This document shows, piece after piece, positions 51,093-60,401 of a stretch of DNA of 64,000 bases; positions within the stretch are counted from its first letter, which is position 1, and each line of letters starts with the position of its first letter. Below the pieces are notes generated by a model. The model saw nothing but the letters and a program-made list of their open reading frames with translations, was not told the DNA's origin and searched no databases. A program made the translations under genes and the position numbers. The stretch comes from Mycolicibacterium austroafricanum. GTDB taxonomy: Bacteria; Actinomycetota; Actinomycetes; Mycobacteriales; Mycobacteriaceae. The stretch lies in NCBI RefSeq assembly GCF_902705885.1, contig NZ_CACSIP010000023.1, positions 187,268 to 251,267 on the forward strand, read 5' to 3'.

Positions 51093-54000
51093 TAGAGCCG
51101 GCCCTCACGCCGCAGCAGATCCTGGGCGCTGACACCGCTGCCGCCGCGGCGCTGGGGTTCGTCCTCGGCGCGGGTGTTGAGCTTCTCGGTGGCGGCCTCC
51201 GCGTCGGACTTCTTCGGCGTCGGGATCGCCCGCGTCTCATCGGCGGAGTCGTCATCCGGTGCTCCCGACTCGCGCTGCGCGTGGATCGCCGTCGTCGGTT
51301 CGCTGCCGCCGGGACCCTGATCGGGCATCGCCCGGGTCGGCTCGGCCGACGGCCGCGGCGGCGGTGCCGGAGCGGCAGCCCCGGACCCCGGACCCGAGCC
51401 GGTACCGCGCAGGTCGCCGAGCCACGATTCGATCTCGCGTTCACCCCGGGGAGGGGCCGGCGGCTGCGGCGGGCGTTGCGTGCGTTGAGTGGCCGCCGCG
51501 GTGGCGCTGCTGACCGCGTTGCGGACCGCGTTCTTGGCCATCGACAGCCGAGTCGTCTGCGGTTCCTCGTCAGCCGGTGCGGGCGGCGGCGCGCTCGGCA
51601 GCCGCGTCGTCCCCGCTGCCGACGGACCGCTGACCCGCGGCGGCGTGCCGGCCCCGCCGGGGCGGGGCGAACCGCCCGGCGCAGGATGGGTGGGATCGTG
51701 CGGCGGCAACGCCCTCGGGGGCGCCGCGACCGGCGGCCCGCCGACGCCGACCAGGGCTTCGGGATGGGCCGGCTCCGCGGCGGTTTCCCGGGAATCACGC
51801 ACCGACGGGCGCTTGCGTTCGTCGGGCAGTTCGGTCTCGCCGAGGCCGAGCCGCTCCTGCAGGCGTTTCATCCAGCGCGGCGCCCACCAGCAATCGTCAC
51901 CGAGCAGCTTCATGATCGCGGGCACCAGGAACATCCGGACGATCGTCGCGTCCAGCAACAGCGCGATGAGCAGGCCGAACGCCAGGTACTTCATCATCAC
52001 CAGGTCGGAGAACACGAATGCGCCCGCGACGACAGCTAGCACCAGGGCAGCACCGGTGATCAGACGGCCGGTGGTCGCCGTACCGATCCGGATCGCTTCG
52101 GCGGTGGACATGCCGCGCTCGCGCGCCTCCACCATCCGCGACACCAGGAACACCTCGTAGTCGGTCGACAGACCCCAGATCACGGCGATGATCAAGCCGA
52201 TCATCGGTGCCATCAGCGGCTGCGGCGTGTAGTTCATCAGGCCGGAGCCGTGGCCGTCGACGAACATCCACGTGAGGATGCCCATCGTGGAGCCGAGCGT
52301 CAGCGCGCTCATCAACGCCGCCTTGATCGGCAGCACCACGGACCCGAATGCGAGGAACATCAGGATCGTCGTGGTGGTGATCAGCAGCAGCACCATCAGC
52401 GGCAGCTTGTCGAACAGACTGTGGATGCTGTCCTGCTCGAGCGCGGGGGTGCCGCCCACGGACACGGTGAGTCCGCGCGGCGGCGACAGTTCGCGAAGTT
52501 CGTCGATCTTCTGGGAGGCGTCGTTGCGAACCTCCAGACCGTTCTGGATGACGCGCACCGACGGGTCTCTCGACGCACCGTCGAGGTAGGGACGTTCCTG
52601 CCACATCTTGGCGGGGTCGCCGTCGGGCTCGATGAACCCGGGGATCGCCATCGCCTCGCTGCGGATCTCCGCGATCTGCTGGTCGGTGACCGGGTCACCG
52701 TTCTCGTTCTCGATGACCAGCGTCAAAGGTTCGGTACGGAATCCCGGGAAGGTCCGGTCGAACTCCTCCTGCGCGACGCGCACCGAGTTGTCGGGCGGCA
52801 GGTACTTCTCGCTGATGCCACCGAGCGACAGCTGACCCAACGGGATGATCAACAGGATCATCCCGATCAGGATGGGTGCGGCGAAGCCGATCGGCCGCTT
52901 CATCACGACGTTGACGAGCTTGCCCCAGAAGCCCTTCTCGACCTCGGCGCGGGTCTTGGTCTTCTGGGTGCGGTCGGCCAACCAGTTCAGCCACCAGTTC
53001 ATCGGCTTCCAGTTGCGGAAGAACGGCACCCGCAGCAGCGTCCGCACGCCGAGCGCGTCGACGTTCGGGCCGAGGATGGCCAGGGTGGCGGCCAGCACGG
53101 TGACGGACAGAATCGCGGCCAGCATCACCGACGCGATGATCGCGTAGGTGATGGACTTGAGGAAGCCCTGCGGGAACAGCAGCAGCGGAACCGAGGAGGC
53201 CACCAGGATGACGGCGGAGAACATGACGGTGCGCCCGGAGGTCATCACCGTTCGCCGCACCGCGGCCTCGGTGTCGTAGCCTTCGGCGATCTCCTCGCGG
53301 AACCGACTCACCATGAACAACCCGTAGTCGACGGCGATGCCCAGGCCCATGAGCGTCACCACCGGCTGGGCGAAGAAATGCACGGGGATGATTTCGGCGA
53401 TCAACCGCATGATGCCCAGCGAGCCGGCGATCGTCAGCGCGCCGATGATGGCCGGCAGTGCAGCGGCGATGACCCCGCCGAACACGAAGAACAGCACGAC
53501 GGCGACCAACGGGATGGCGGCGACCTCGGCGCGCCGCTGGTCCTCGCCGATGGTTCCGGTCAGTTCGCTGGCAAGGGGCTGCAGGCCGGCCTGCTGGACC
53601 TCGATGCCGTCGATGTTGAGGGCTTCTTTGACGGTGGTGCCGTCTTCGCCGACGTTCTTGTTGTAGTTGTTCAGGATCGCGTCGTCGTTGTCGCCCTTGA
53701 GCTGGACCGACATGAAGGCGTGCTGTTTGTCTTCGTCCGCCATGTTGCTGAGCACTTCGGGGCTCTTGAAGTAGCCGATGGCGCGCAGGATCTGGTCGGG
53801 GTGATTGCGCTCGACCTCCTCGAGGTTGTCGAGGACCTTCTCCCGGAACTGCGGATCGTCGACCGTCTTGCCCTCGGGCGCGGTGTAGATCGCCACGATG
53901 TGACCGGAGGTGTCGCGGCCGTACGCCTGGTCGGAGACCACCGACGCGTGGACTGATTCGCTTCCTTCGTCGTAGAACCCGCTCTGTGTGACGTGCTGTC

Positions 54001-54103
54001 CAAGGCTGATGCCGTAGACGCCGCCGCCCAGGCACAGTGCGACCATGACACCGATGACGATGTATCGGTACTGGTACACCGTTCGACCCCACCAGGCGAA
54101 CAC
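51092..54103 (-). CDS. mmpL3: RND lipid transporter MmpL3
   Basis: 1003 residues from GTG 54103 with AGGAGC upstream. Essential trehalose monomycolate flippase/transporter of the inner membrane. Twelve-span MMPL topology; proton-relay pairs in GIAVDYGLF and LSTDYEVF are intact; the N-terminus FAWWGRTVYQYRYIV is typical. A low-complexity Pro/Ala/Gly/Arg cytoplasmic tail covers about the last 250 residues and ends in SAQDLLRREGRL. Preceded by an NYN gene and trmB in the same order as Rv0206c-Rv0208c. A 17-bp palindrome lies in the 82-base upstream gap. Confidence 0.97.
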   Translation of the reverse strand: MFAWWGRTVYQYRYIVIGVMVALCLGGGVYGISLGQHVTQSGFYDEGSESVHASVVSDQAYGRDTSGHIVAIYTAPEGKTVDDPQFREKVLDNLEEVERNHPDQILRAIGYFKSPEVLSNMADEDKQHAFMSVQLKGDNDDAILNNYNKNVGEDGTTVKEALNIDGIEVQQAGLQPLASELTGTIGEDQRRAEVAAIPLVAVVLFFVFGGVIAAALPAIIGALTIAGSLGIMRLIAEIIPVHFFAQPVVTLMGLGIAVDYGLFMVSRFREEIAEGYDTEAAVRRTVMTSGRTVMFSAVILVASSVPLLLFPQGFLKSITYAIIASVMLAAILSVTVLAATLAILGPNVDALGVRTLLRVPFFRNWKPMNWWLNWLADRTQKTKTRAEVEKGFWGKLVNVVMKRPIGFAAPILIGMILLIIPLGQLSLGGISEKYLPPDNSVRVAQEEFDRTFPGFRTEPLTLVIENENGDPVTDQQIAEIRSEAMAIPGFIEPDGDPAKMWQERPYLDGASRDPSVRVIQNGLEVRNDASQKIDELRELSPPRGLTVSVGGTPALEQDSIHSLFDKLPLMVLLLITTTTILMFLAFGSVVLPIKAALMSALTLGSTMGILTWMFVDGHGSGLMNYTPQPLMAPMIGLIIAVIWGLSTDYEVFLVSRMVEARERGMSTAEAIRIGTATTGRLITGAALVLAVVAGAFVFSDLVMMKYLAFGLLIALLLDATIVRMFLVPAIMKLLGDDCWWAPRWMKRLQERLGLGETELPDERKRPSVRDSRETAAEPAHPEALVGVGGPPVAAPPRALPPHDPTHPAPGGSPRPGGAGTPPRVSGPSAAGTTRLPSAPPPAPADEEPQTTRLSMAKNAVRNAVSSATAAATQRTQRPPQPPAPPRGEREIESWLGDLRGTGSGPGSGAAAPAPPPRPSAEPTRAMPDQGPGGSEPTTAIHAQRESGAPDDDSADETRAIPTPKKSDAEAATEKLNTRAEDEPQRRGGSGVSAQDLLRREGRL

Positions 54104-54131
54104 GTTCAGCTCCTAACGGTCATGAACAACT

Positions 54132-54148
54132 CTGACAGTTTCTGTCAG
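54132..54148. promoter_or_regulatory. 17-bp palindrome upstream of mmpL3
   Basis: CTGACAG-TTT-CTGTCAG, perfect 7-bp arms, 29 bases upstream of the mmpL3 start and inside the only gap of the trmB-NYN-mmpL3 set. The size and spacing suit a TetR-type or similar dimeric regulator. No T-run follows it in the direction of transcription, so a terminator is less likely. Confidence 0.65.
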
Positions 54149-54185
54149 CGGCCTCTACGCACATCAGAAACCCGGCTTCAGTTTT

Positions 54186-54884
54186 CTAGGCACGCGAGGC
54201 CAGTAGCGAGGACAGCGGCCGGAATGGCTGCAGCCAAGCGCCCTGCTCTGGCAGCGAATCGAGGCCGATTCGCGGTAGCGGTTCCCGGAAGACACCGTCG
54301 ATGTCCTCCAGGTCGACAAACTCCAAGGTATCCGACGCTAACGCCCAACTGGCATGTTCGCGAAATCCGAGCACCTGGACCGGGATGCCGTCCCTGGCCA
54401 GGTCCTCGAGCGGGAGTTTGAAAGCCTGACCGTCGGCCGAGGCCACGATCAAGCCGGCCAGCCCTTCGCCACGGCGCAGGGCGATGTGGGCCAGCATGTC
54501 GCTGTCGACGTCACTGTCGTCATCGATCTTGGGTTTCGCGAACACCGCGAACCCCACGTTACGCAGCGCTTCCACCCACGGCCGGACGACGTCGGCGCTG
54601 CCCGGGGCGATGTTGGTGAAGACGGTGGCCTCGGGTTCCAGCGAGAGGGCGGGCTGGCTGTCGCCGAGTTGCACCGACAGGTCGGCGGTGCGGGCCAGCA
54701 GCCAGCGTCCCAGCGCGTCGAATCGGGGCCGGTGCGCTGCGGTCGGGCGGCCTCCGAGGATCGACCCCAGCCCCATGTCCAGATTCGGTGCGTCCCACAC
54801 CAGCAGCACGCGCGCGATCGCAGGCCCGTCGGCTGCCGAGGTGAGGACGTCGGGGACGTCGGGGATGTTCTCGGTCAGGCTCAC
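54186..54884 (-). CDS. NYN-domain protein (Rv0207c-like)
   Basis: 232 residues from GTG 54884, overlapping the trmB stop by 4 bp. The PIN-like NYN nuclease fold is indicated by LLVWDAPNLDMGL near residue 27, the acidic cluster KPKIDDDSDVDSDM near residue 115, and GLIVASADGQAF. NYN domains are usually metal-dependent ribonucleases. The link to trmB suggests tRNA or RNA processing, and to mmpL3 only conserved order. Specific target unknown. Confidence 0.83.
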   Translation of the reverse strand: MSLTENIPDVPDVLTSAADGPAIARVLLVWDAPNLDMGLGSILGGRPTAAHRPRFDALGRWLLARTADLSVQLGDSQPALSLEPEATVFTNIAPGSADVVRPWVEALRNVGFAVFAKPKIDDDSDVDSDMLAHIALRRGEGLAGLIVASADGQAFKLPLEDLARDGIPVQVLGFREHASWALASDTLEFVDLEDIDGVFREPLPRIGLDSLPEQGAWLQPFRPLSSLLASRA

Positions 54885-55660
54885 GGCGCCTTCTCCCAGA
54901 GCAGTTCCGCCACGTCGGTGCCGGCCAACGCCTTGATCTCGTATTTGGTCGCAGGCCGGGCCACCGAGATGGGCAGGGTGTCGGTAGCGCGATCGGCGCT
55001 GATCCGGCGCAACCGGGGCTCCGCGTCCCCGACCTCGGCGATCTGCTCGGCGTACCCGCGGTGGTCGGTGGCGGCGTGCAGCACTCCGCCGGGCCGCAGC
55101 CGGTCGGCGATCAGCGCCATGGTGGCGGGTTGCAGCAGCCGGCGCTTGTGGTGGCGTGCCTTGGGCCACGGGTCCGGGAAGAACACCCGCACCCCTGTCA
55201 GCGACTGCGGTGCGATCATGTGGGTCAGCACGTCGACCCCGTCGCCGCGGATCAGCCGGATGTTGGTGACCGAGGCGCGATCGATGGCGCTGAGCAGCTG
55301 TGCCAGGCCGCGCCGGTAGACCTCGACGGCGATGACGTCCAGGTCGGGTTCGGCCTGGGCCATGGCCAGCGTCGACGTACCTGTTCCGCAGCCGATCTCC
55401 AGGATCACCGGAGCCCGGCGGCCGAACCACGCCTCGGTGTCGAGTCGCTCCTCGGGTCCGGTCGGCGCGTCGTCGCGAGCCTGTCGGCCCAGTTCCGGCC
55501 ACAGCCGGTCCCAGGTGGCCTGCTGCTTGTCCGAGATCGTGGAGCGTCGGGCGCGGAAGCTGGTGACCCGGCGGGAGAAATGCGGGCTGACCTCCGGATC
55601 GTCAGCCAGCGCGCTGGCGACGTCGGGACCCGGCACTTGCATCCGTCCATGGTCGCTCAT
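54881..55660 (-). CDS. trmB: tRNA (guanine-N7-)-methyltransferase
   Basis: 259 residues from ATG 55660. SAM-binding motif ILEIGCGTGTSTLAMA near residue 87, IAVEVYRRG, the TrmB signature FFPDPWPKARHHKRR near residue 160 and ATDHRGYAEQI. It methylates G46 in the variable loop of tRNAs. The N-terminal 55 residues (SFRARRSTISD) are typical for actinobacterial TrmB. Coupled to the NYN gene downstream. Confidence 0.95.
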   Translation of the reverse strand: MSDHGRMQVPGPDVASALADDPEVSPHFSRRVTSFRARRSTISDKQQATWDRLWPELGRQARDDAPTGPEERLDTEAWFGRRAPVILEIGCGTGTSTLAMAQAEPDLDVIAVEVYRRGLAQLLSAIDRASVTNIRLIRGDGVDVLTHMIAPQSLTGVRVFFPDPWPKARHHKRRLLQPATMALIADRLRPGGVLHAATDHRGYAEQIAEVGDAEPRLRRISADRATDTLPISVARPATKYEIKALAGTDVAELLWEKAP

Positions 55661-55838
55661 CAAGGCGGCACTCCCCGCATCGTGTTACAGATTGATACCC
55701 AACAGTTGCCTTCCACTGGTACACGCGAGTACCTGGTGCGTCCACCTCCGAAGATCGTTCCTGGCCAGCCGTGTTCATCCCCACACCGGCCCTCATCCCC
55801 AGCCTGCCCGCTGCGGCCGGTTTCGTCCGGTCGGAGGT

Positions 55839-56852
55839 GTGACGATTTTCGGAACGGGCCGAAACGGGGTTCGGGAGCGGGGGCTGAAGATTTTCGTCGA
55901 CGTACTGGCCGAATTCGCCGCGCGCGTCCGGGTTTCGGGAGTGACGGCCGTGGAGGAGAGGTTGCGCGCGCCGCTGGCGGTGGCGGTGCGCGGCCGGTGC
56001 GGCGTGGGGCGCGGCGCGGTGGCCAGCGCGCTCGCCGGTTCCGGTGTGACGGTGACCACCGACGCCACCGACGCCGACGTGCAGGTGCTGGTCATCGCCG
56101 AGGCGCTCAAACCCGAGGATCGAGCGGCCGCAGCAGATCCAGGCCCGACATTGGTGGTGCTGAACAAGGCGGACCTGGGGGGTGCAGGCGGGCCCCTGGA
56201 TTCCGCCGAGCGGCGCGCGGCAGAGGTGGCCGCGACGGTGGGCCTGGCCGTCGTCCCGATGATCGCCCACCTGGCCGCGGTCGAGTTCGACGACGAGCAG
56301 GTCGCGGCGCTGCGCGTGCTCGTCGCCAACCCCGCCGACATGACGTCGACGGACGCGTTCGTGCGTTCGGAACACGTGCTGCCCGCGGAGGTGCGCGGGA
56401 GTCTGTTGACGAGGCTGGACCGGTTCGGTCTGGCCCATGCCGTACTGGCCGTCGCCGACGGAGCGAGCACTGCGACGCTCACGCAGCGGCTGCGGGTGCT
56501 CAGCCAGGTCGACCGGGTGCTGGCGCATCTGGACGGGGTGGCGGCACCGGTCCGCTACCGCAGGGTGTGTGCCGCGGTGCAGGAACTGCGGCTGCTCGCC
56601 GCACGATCCGGTGACCACCGGCTCGAGGAGTTCCTGGCCTCCGACGACGTTGTCATCGCGGTGATGGCGGCCGCGGTCGAGGTGGTGGAGGCCTCCGGGA
56701 CCACCGTGGACCGCGGGCACCACGCGGACGCGCATCTTCGCCGGGCGCGGCACTGGCGGCACTACGGCCAGGGTCCGGTCGGCGTGCTGCACCGGCGGTG
56801 CGCGGCCGACATCACCCGCGGTTCACTTCGACTTCTCGGGCAGCAACGGTGA
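55839..56852 (+). CDS. Dynamin-like GTPase-family protein with degenerate P-loop (Rv0209-like)
   Basis: 337 residues from GTG 55839 with TCGGAGG upstream. The fold resembles P-loop GTPases: a beta strand into VRGRCGVGRGAV, where the P-loop Lys is replaced, a VLVIAEA segment and a G4-like VVLNKADL near residue 105. The C-terminal half is helical. It overlaps the next gene by 4 bp; the pair corresponds to Rv0209-Rv0210. Loss of the Lys suggests weak or no nucleotide hydrolysis. Function unknown. Confidence 0.78.
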   Translation: MTIFGTGRNGVRERGLKIFVDVLAEFAARVRVSGVTAVEERLRAPLAVAVRGRCGVGRGAVASALAGSGVTVTTDATDADVQVLVIAEALKPEDRAAAADPGPTLVVLNKADLGGAGGPLDSAERRAAEVAATVGLAVVPMIAHLAAVEFDDEQVAALRVLVANPADMTSTDAFVRSEHVLPAEVRGSLLTRLDRFGLAHAVLAVADGASTATLTQRLRVLSQVDRVLAHLDGVAAPVRYRRVCAAVQELRLLAARSGDHRLEEFLASDDVVIAVMAAAVEVVEASGTTVDRGHHADAHLRRARHWRHYGQGPVGVLHRRCAADITRGSLRLLGQQR

Positions 56853-58213
56853 GCGATCCCGCCGATCCACCGGGGGTGCTCCGCCGCGACGTCGTGTTGG
56901 TGACCGGACCGCCACACGCGGGGGTCACCAGCCTGGTGCAGACACTGCGGCAGCGGCTGCCCGGGCACGGCTACGTCGAGGACCACGAGATCGGCGTCGG
57001 GACCGCGCCTGTGGCCGTGCTGTTCGTGGTGTCGGCCGTCGCCCCGGTCACGGAATCGGATTGTGCGCTGGCCGATCTCGCCAGCACGCAGACCGATGTG
57101 GTGATCGCGGCGGTCACCAAGATCGACGACCACCGCGACTGGCGGGCGGTCCTCGCGGCCGACCGCGAGAAACTCGGCGCGCGCGTGCCCAGGCTCCGGG
57201 GCATCCCGTGGACAGGCGTCGCGGCTGCACCGCGGTTGGGTGAGCCGTTCGTCGACGGCCTCGTCGAAACCCTGCAACGGCATCTCGGCCACCCCCGGCT
57301 GACGAGCCGGAATAGCCTGCGTGCCTGGGAGTCTCGGCTCTGCGCCGAGATCGAGCAGCAAGACGCGCTTCGCCGGCGCCGTGACGAGCTGGTGCGACAA
57401 CGCAACCGCTCCAGAGCCGAGGGGGTGGTCGCGCTCCGCGGCCGGATCCAGCAGACCCGGGTGGCACTGTTGCGTACCGCACGCCACCGTTGCCTGGCGG
57501 CGCGAACCGAACTGCTCGGTCTGGCGGCCACCACCGGCCGGGGGAGCGCCGGGTTCGTCCGCAGTGTCCGACGGCGGTGCGGCGACGTAGCCGGCGAGGT
57601 CGATGAGGAGATCATCGCCCGAACCCGGGCGCTGGCATCCGAACTCGGCCTGACCGAGCCACCTCGGTCGGCTGCCGGGGCGGTGGCGCCGATCGCCGAA
57701 CCCCTGGTGAGGACCCGGCGGCTGGAAACCCAGCTGATGACGGTCCTCGGTGCGGGATTCGGGCTCGGGGTGGCGCTGGTGCTGAGCCGGTTGTTCTCCG
57801 GATTGGCGCCGGGGTTCACGGGTGCGGCCGCGAGCACCGGGGTCGGGCTGGCCGTCACAGTGTGGGTGGTCAGAGTTCGCACGCTGTTGCACGATCGGGC
57901 GGTGCTCGACCGGTGGGTCGATGACGCGATCACCACGCTCCGTCAAGTGCTCGAGGAGCGGGTGGTCCTTGCGGTGCTGGCCGTCGAGTCCGCCCTGGTG
58001 TCGCAGCACCTGGCCCGCCATGACACGGAGAACTCGGCGGTGGCTGCGCGCGTCGCCGAGATCGACGCCGAACTGCGGGAGCACCGTCGGGCCGCGGCCC
58101 CGACGCGCACGGTCCCAGACGGTGCGACGCCGTCGTCACGGCAGCAGTTGGAGGCCGTCCGGACTGCGCTGGCGACGGCGAAATCGACCGAAACTCTGGT
58201 TACCGGCCGGTAG
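56849..58213 (+). CDS. Dynamin-like membrane-associated partner (Rv0210-like)
   Basis: 454 residues from GTG 56849. The N-terminus has a P-loop-like TGPPHAGVTSL, again lacking the Lys, and a G4-like VTKID near residue 88. A long helical region with coiled-coil character follows, then a hydrophobic hairpin (about residues 305-345: TVLGAGFGLGVALVL and a second span) and a further helical tail. This layout of G-like domain, helices and membrane hairpin is dynamin-like. It is coupled to its partner gene. No role can be assigned beyond membrane remodelling as a hypothesis. Confidence 0.76.
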   Translation: MSDPADPPGVLRRDVVLVTGPPHAGVTSLVQTLRQRLPGHGYVEDHEIGVGTAPVAVLFVVSAVAPVTESDCALADLASTQTDVVIAAVTKIDDHRDWRAVLAADREKLGARVPRLRGIPWTGVAAAPRLGEPFVDGLVETLQRHLGHPRLTSRNSLRAWESRLCAEIEQQDALRRRRDELVRQRNRSRAEGVVALRGRIQQTRVALLRTARHRCLAARTELLGLAATTGRGSAGFVRSVRRRCGDVAGEVDEEIIARTRALASELGLTEPPRSAAGAVAPIAEPLVRTRRLETQLMTVLGAGFGLGVALVLSRLFSGLAPGFTGAAASTGVGLAVTVWVVRVRTLLHDRAVLDRWVDDAITTLRQVLEERVVLAVLAVESALVSQHLARHDTENSAVAARVAEIDAELREHRRAAAPTRTVPDGATPSSRQQLEAVRTALATAKSTETLVTGR

Positions 58214-58416
58214 ACCACCGGGTGACAGGCATCTGAATCGTTCCTGTGAGTGATCGGACATACTCCTGAACGACCACGGGTATGTGCACCACGTTAACCT
58301 CAGTACATAGGGACGGCCGTGGCGTTCGGCGTGGCATTCGGTTCGAGCCTTTGGTTCAGAGTCGAGCGCCTGCGTCCTCGCAGAGACCTCGCGCAGAAGA
58401 TGCAGGAGACAACAGG

Positions 58417-60246
58417 ATGACCGCAGCGACAATTCCAGGACTGGATTCCGCACCGACCAAGCACGAGGGGCTGCTGGCTTGGGTCCGCGAGATCGCCGAA
58501 CTCACCCAGCCCGACCGCGTCGCGTTCGCCGACGGCTCGGCCGAGGAGTACGACCGGCTGGCCGCGCAGTTGGTGGAGGCGGGTACCTTCCAGAAGCTCA
58601 ACCCGGAAAAGCAGCCGAACTCCTATCTCGCGCTCTCGGACCCCTCCGATGTCGCACGCGTCGAGTCCCGTACCTTCATCTGTTCCGAGCGCGAGGTCGA
58701 CGCGGGTCCCACGAACAACTGGATGGACCCCGCCGAGATGCGCGGCCTCATGACCGATCTCTACCGCGGCTGCATGCGCGGCCGCACCATGTGGGTCGTC
58801 CCGTTCTGCATGGGCCCGCTCGAAGCCGAAGACCCCAAGCTCGGCGTCGAGATCACCGACTCGGAGTACGTCGTCGTCTCGATGCGCACCATGACCCGAA
58901 TGGGGCAGGCTGCGCTCGACAAGCTCGGAAAGGACGGCTTCTTCGTCAAGGCGCTGCACTCCGTCGGTGCGCCGCTGGAGGCGGGCCAGACGGACGTGCC
59001 GTGGCCGTGCAACGACACGAAGTACATCACCCACTTCCCGGAGACCCGTGAGATCTGGAGCTACGGGTCCGGCTACGGCGGCAACGCGCTGCTGGGCAAG
59101 AAGTGCTACTCGCTGCGCATCGCGTCGGCCATGGCACGCGACGAGGGCTGGCTCGCTGAGCACATGCTGATCCTCAAGCTGATCTCCCCGGAGAACAAGG
59201 CGTACTACATCGCCGCGGCGTTCCCGTCGGCCTGCGGCAAGACCAACCTCGCGATGCTGCAGCCCACCATTCCGGGCTGGCGCGCCGAAACCGTGGGCGA
59301 CGACATCGCGTGGATGCGTTTCGGCAAGGACGGCCGGCTGTATGCCACCAACCCCGAGTTCGGTTTCTTCGGCGTGGCGCCCGGCACGAACTGGGACTCC
59401 AACCCCAACGCGATGAAGACCATCGCGGGCGGCAACACCGTGTTCACCAACGTCGCCAAGACCGACGACGGGGACGTGTGGTGGGAGGGCTTGGAGGGCG
59501 AACCCGACCACCTGATCGACTGGAAGGGTAACGACTGGATCCTGCGTGAGACGGAAACCAAAGCAGCGCACCCGAACTCGCGCTACTGCACCCCGATCTC
59601 GCAGTGCCCGACCCTGGCCCCGGAGTGGGACGACCCGCAGGGCGTGCCGATCTCGGCGATCCTTTTCGGCGGGCGACGCAAGACCACCGTCCCGCTGATC
59701 ACCCAGGCCCGCGACTGGCAGCACGGCGTGTTCATCGGCGCCACACTCGGTTCCGAACAGACCGCCGCCGCCGAGGGCAAGGTCGGCACCGTGCGCCGCG
59801 ACCCGATGGCGATGCTGCCGTTCATGGGCTACAACGTGGGCGACTACATGCAGCACTGGATCGACATCGGCAAGAACTCCGACGAGTCCAAGATGCCCGC
59901 CGTGTTCTTCGTCAACTGGTTCCGCCGCGGCGCCGACGGTCGTTTCCTGTGGCCGGGTTTCGGGGAGAACAGCCGGGTGCTCAAGTGGGCCATCGAGCGC
60001 ATCGAGCACAAGTCCGACGGCAAGACCACGCCGATCGGGATCGTGCCGACGGCCGCGGACATGGACCTCGAGGGGCTCGACGTGAAGGCCGAAGACGTCG
60101 ACGAGGCACTGGCGGTCAACGCCGAGGAGTGGCGCCAGGAACTGCCACTGATCGAGGAGTGGTTCGAGTTCGTGGGCGAAAAGCTGCCGACAGGTATCAA
60201 GGACGAGTTCGACGCCCTCAAGCACCGGCTCGCCGAAGAGGCCTGA
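58417..60246 (+). CDS. pckG: GTP-dependent phosphoenolpyruvate carboxykinase
   Basis: 609 residues from ATG 58417 (GCAGGAG upstream); the longer in-frame reading from 58282 would have a non-homologous N-terminus. Converts oxaloacetate and GTP to PEP and CO2, the first step of gluconeogenesis, and is essential for growth on fatty acids. Visible motifs: substrate-binding Arg region VESRTFIC, P-loop with the reactive cysteine FPSACGKTNLAM, kinase-2 GDDIAWMRF and the GTP-class FGFFGVAPGTN. A 203-base leader region precedes it, in which I see no convincing promoter. Confidence 0.97.
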   Translation: MTAATIPGLDSAPTKHEGLLAWVREIAELTQPDRVAFADGSAEEYDRLAAQLVEAGTFQKLNPEKQPNSYLALSDPSDVARVESRTFICSEREVDAGPTNNWMDPAEMRGLMTDLYRGCMRGRTMWVVPFCMGPLEAEDPKLGVEITDSEYVVVSMRTMTRMGQAALDKLGKDGFFVKALHSVGAPLEAGQTDVPWPCNDTKYITHFPETREIWSYGSGYGGNALLGKKCYSLRIASAMARDEGWLAEHMLILKLISPENKAYYIAAAFPSACGKTNLAMLQPTIPGWRAETVGDDIAWMRFGKDGRLYATNPEFGFFGVAPGTNWDSNPNAMKTIAGGNTVFTNVAKTDDGDVWWEGLEGEPDHLIDWKGNDWILRETETKAAHPNSRYCTPISQCPTLAPEWDDPQGVPISAILFGGRRKTTVPLITQARDWQHGVFIGATLGSEQTAAAEGKVGTVRRDPMAMLPFMGYNVGDYMQHWIDIGKNSDESKMPAVFFVNWFRRGADGRFLWPGFGENSRVLKWAIERIEHKSDGKTTPIGIVPTAADMDLEGLDVKAEDVDEALAVNAEEWRQELPLIEEWFEFVGEKLPTGIKDEFDALKHRLAEEA

Positions 60247-60362
60247 CCCCGGTTCCGCGAACGCGCGCGTCTGCACGGCGACGCGCCGCGTGATGCGTAC
60301 ATTTTGTGCGCGCTCGTAGGGGCTGAGCGGCCTGAGTCCGCCACGAGGCGCCACTTCCGACC

Positions 60363-60395
60363 ACTTGACACCCGTCAAGTCTGCCGAAGTAGAGT
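60363..60395 (+). promoter_or_regulatory. fadD4 promoter with overlapping palindromic operator
   Basis: 18-bp dyad ACTTGAC-ACCC-GTCAAGT (60363-60380) overlaps a -35 TTGACA (60365-60370). A -10 TAGAGT (60390-60395) follows after 19 bp and would start transcription at about 60402, the A of the fadD4 ATG, implying a leaderless mRNA. The dyad suits a TetR-type repressor of lipid metabolism; none is adjacent except a GntR/UTRA gene downstream. Confidence 0.65.
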
Positions 60396-60401
60396 CTGAC
60401 C

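Noticed and set aside
52250..53956. 568-residue open frame antisense to mmpL3
   Set aside because: Shadow of mmpL3 with His/Arg/Asp-rich translation and no domain.
58244..58260. Possible Crp-type site (TGTGA-n6-GGACA) upstream of pckG
   Set aside because: Only one good half-site; the second half matches poorly and spacing alone is not enough.
58282..58416. N-terminal extension of pckG
   Set aside because: In-frame but not similar to known PEPCK N-termini, and the ATG at 58417 has a good RBS.
60270..60325. GC-rich sequence with short inverted repeats after pckG, possible terminator or dispersed repeat
   Set aside because: Stems of five pairs or fewer and no second copy in the window; cannot be supported.
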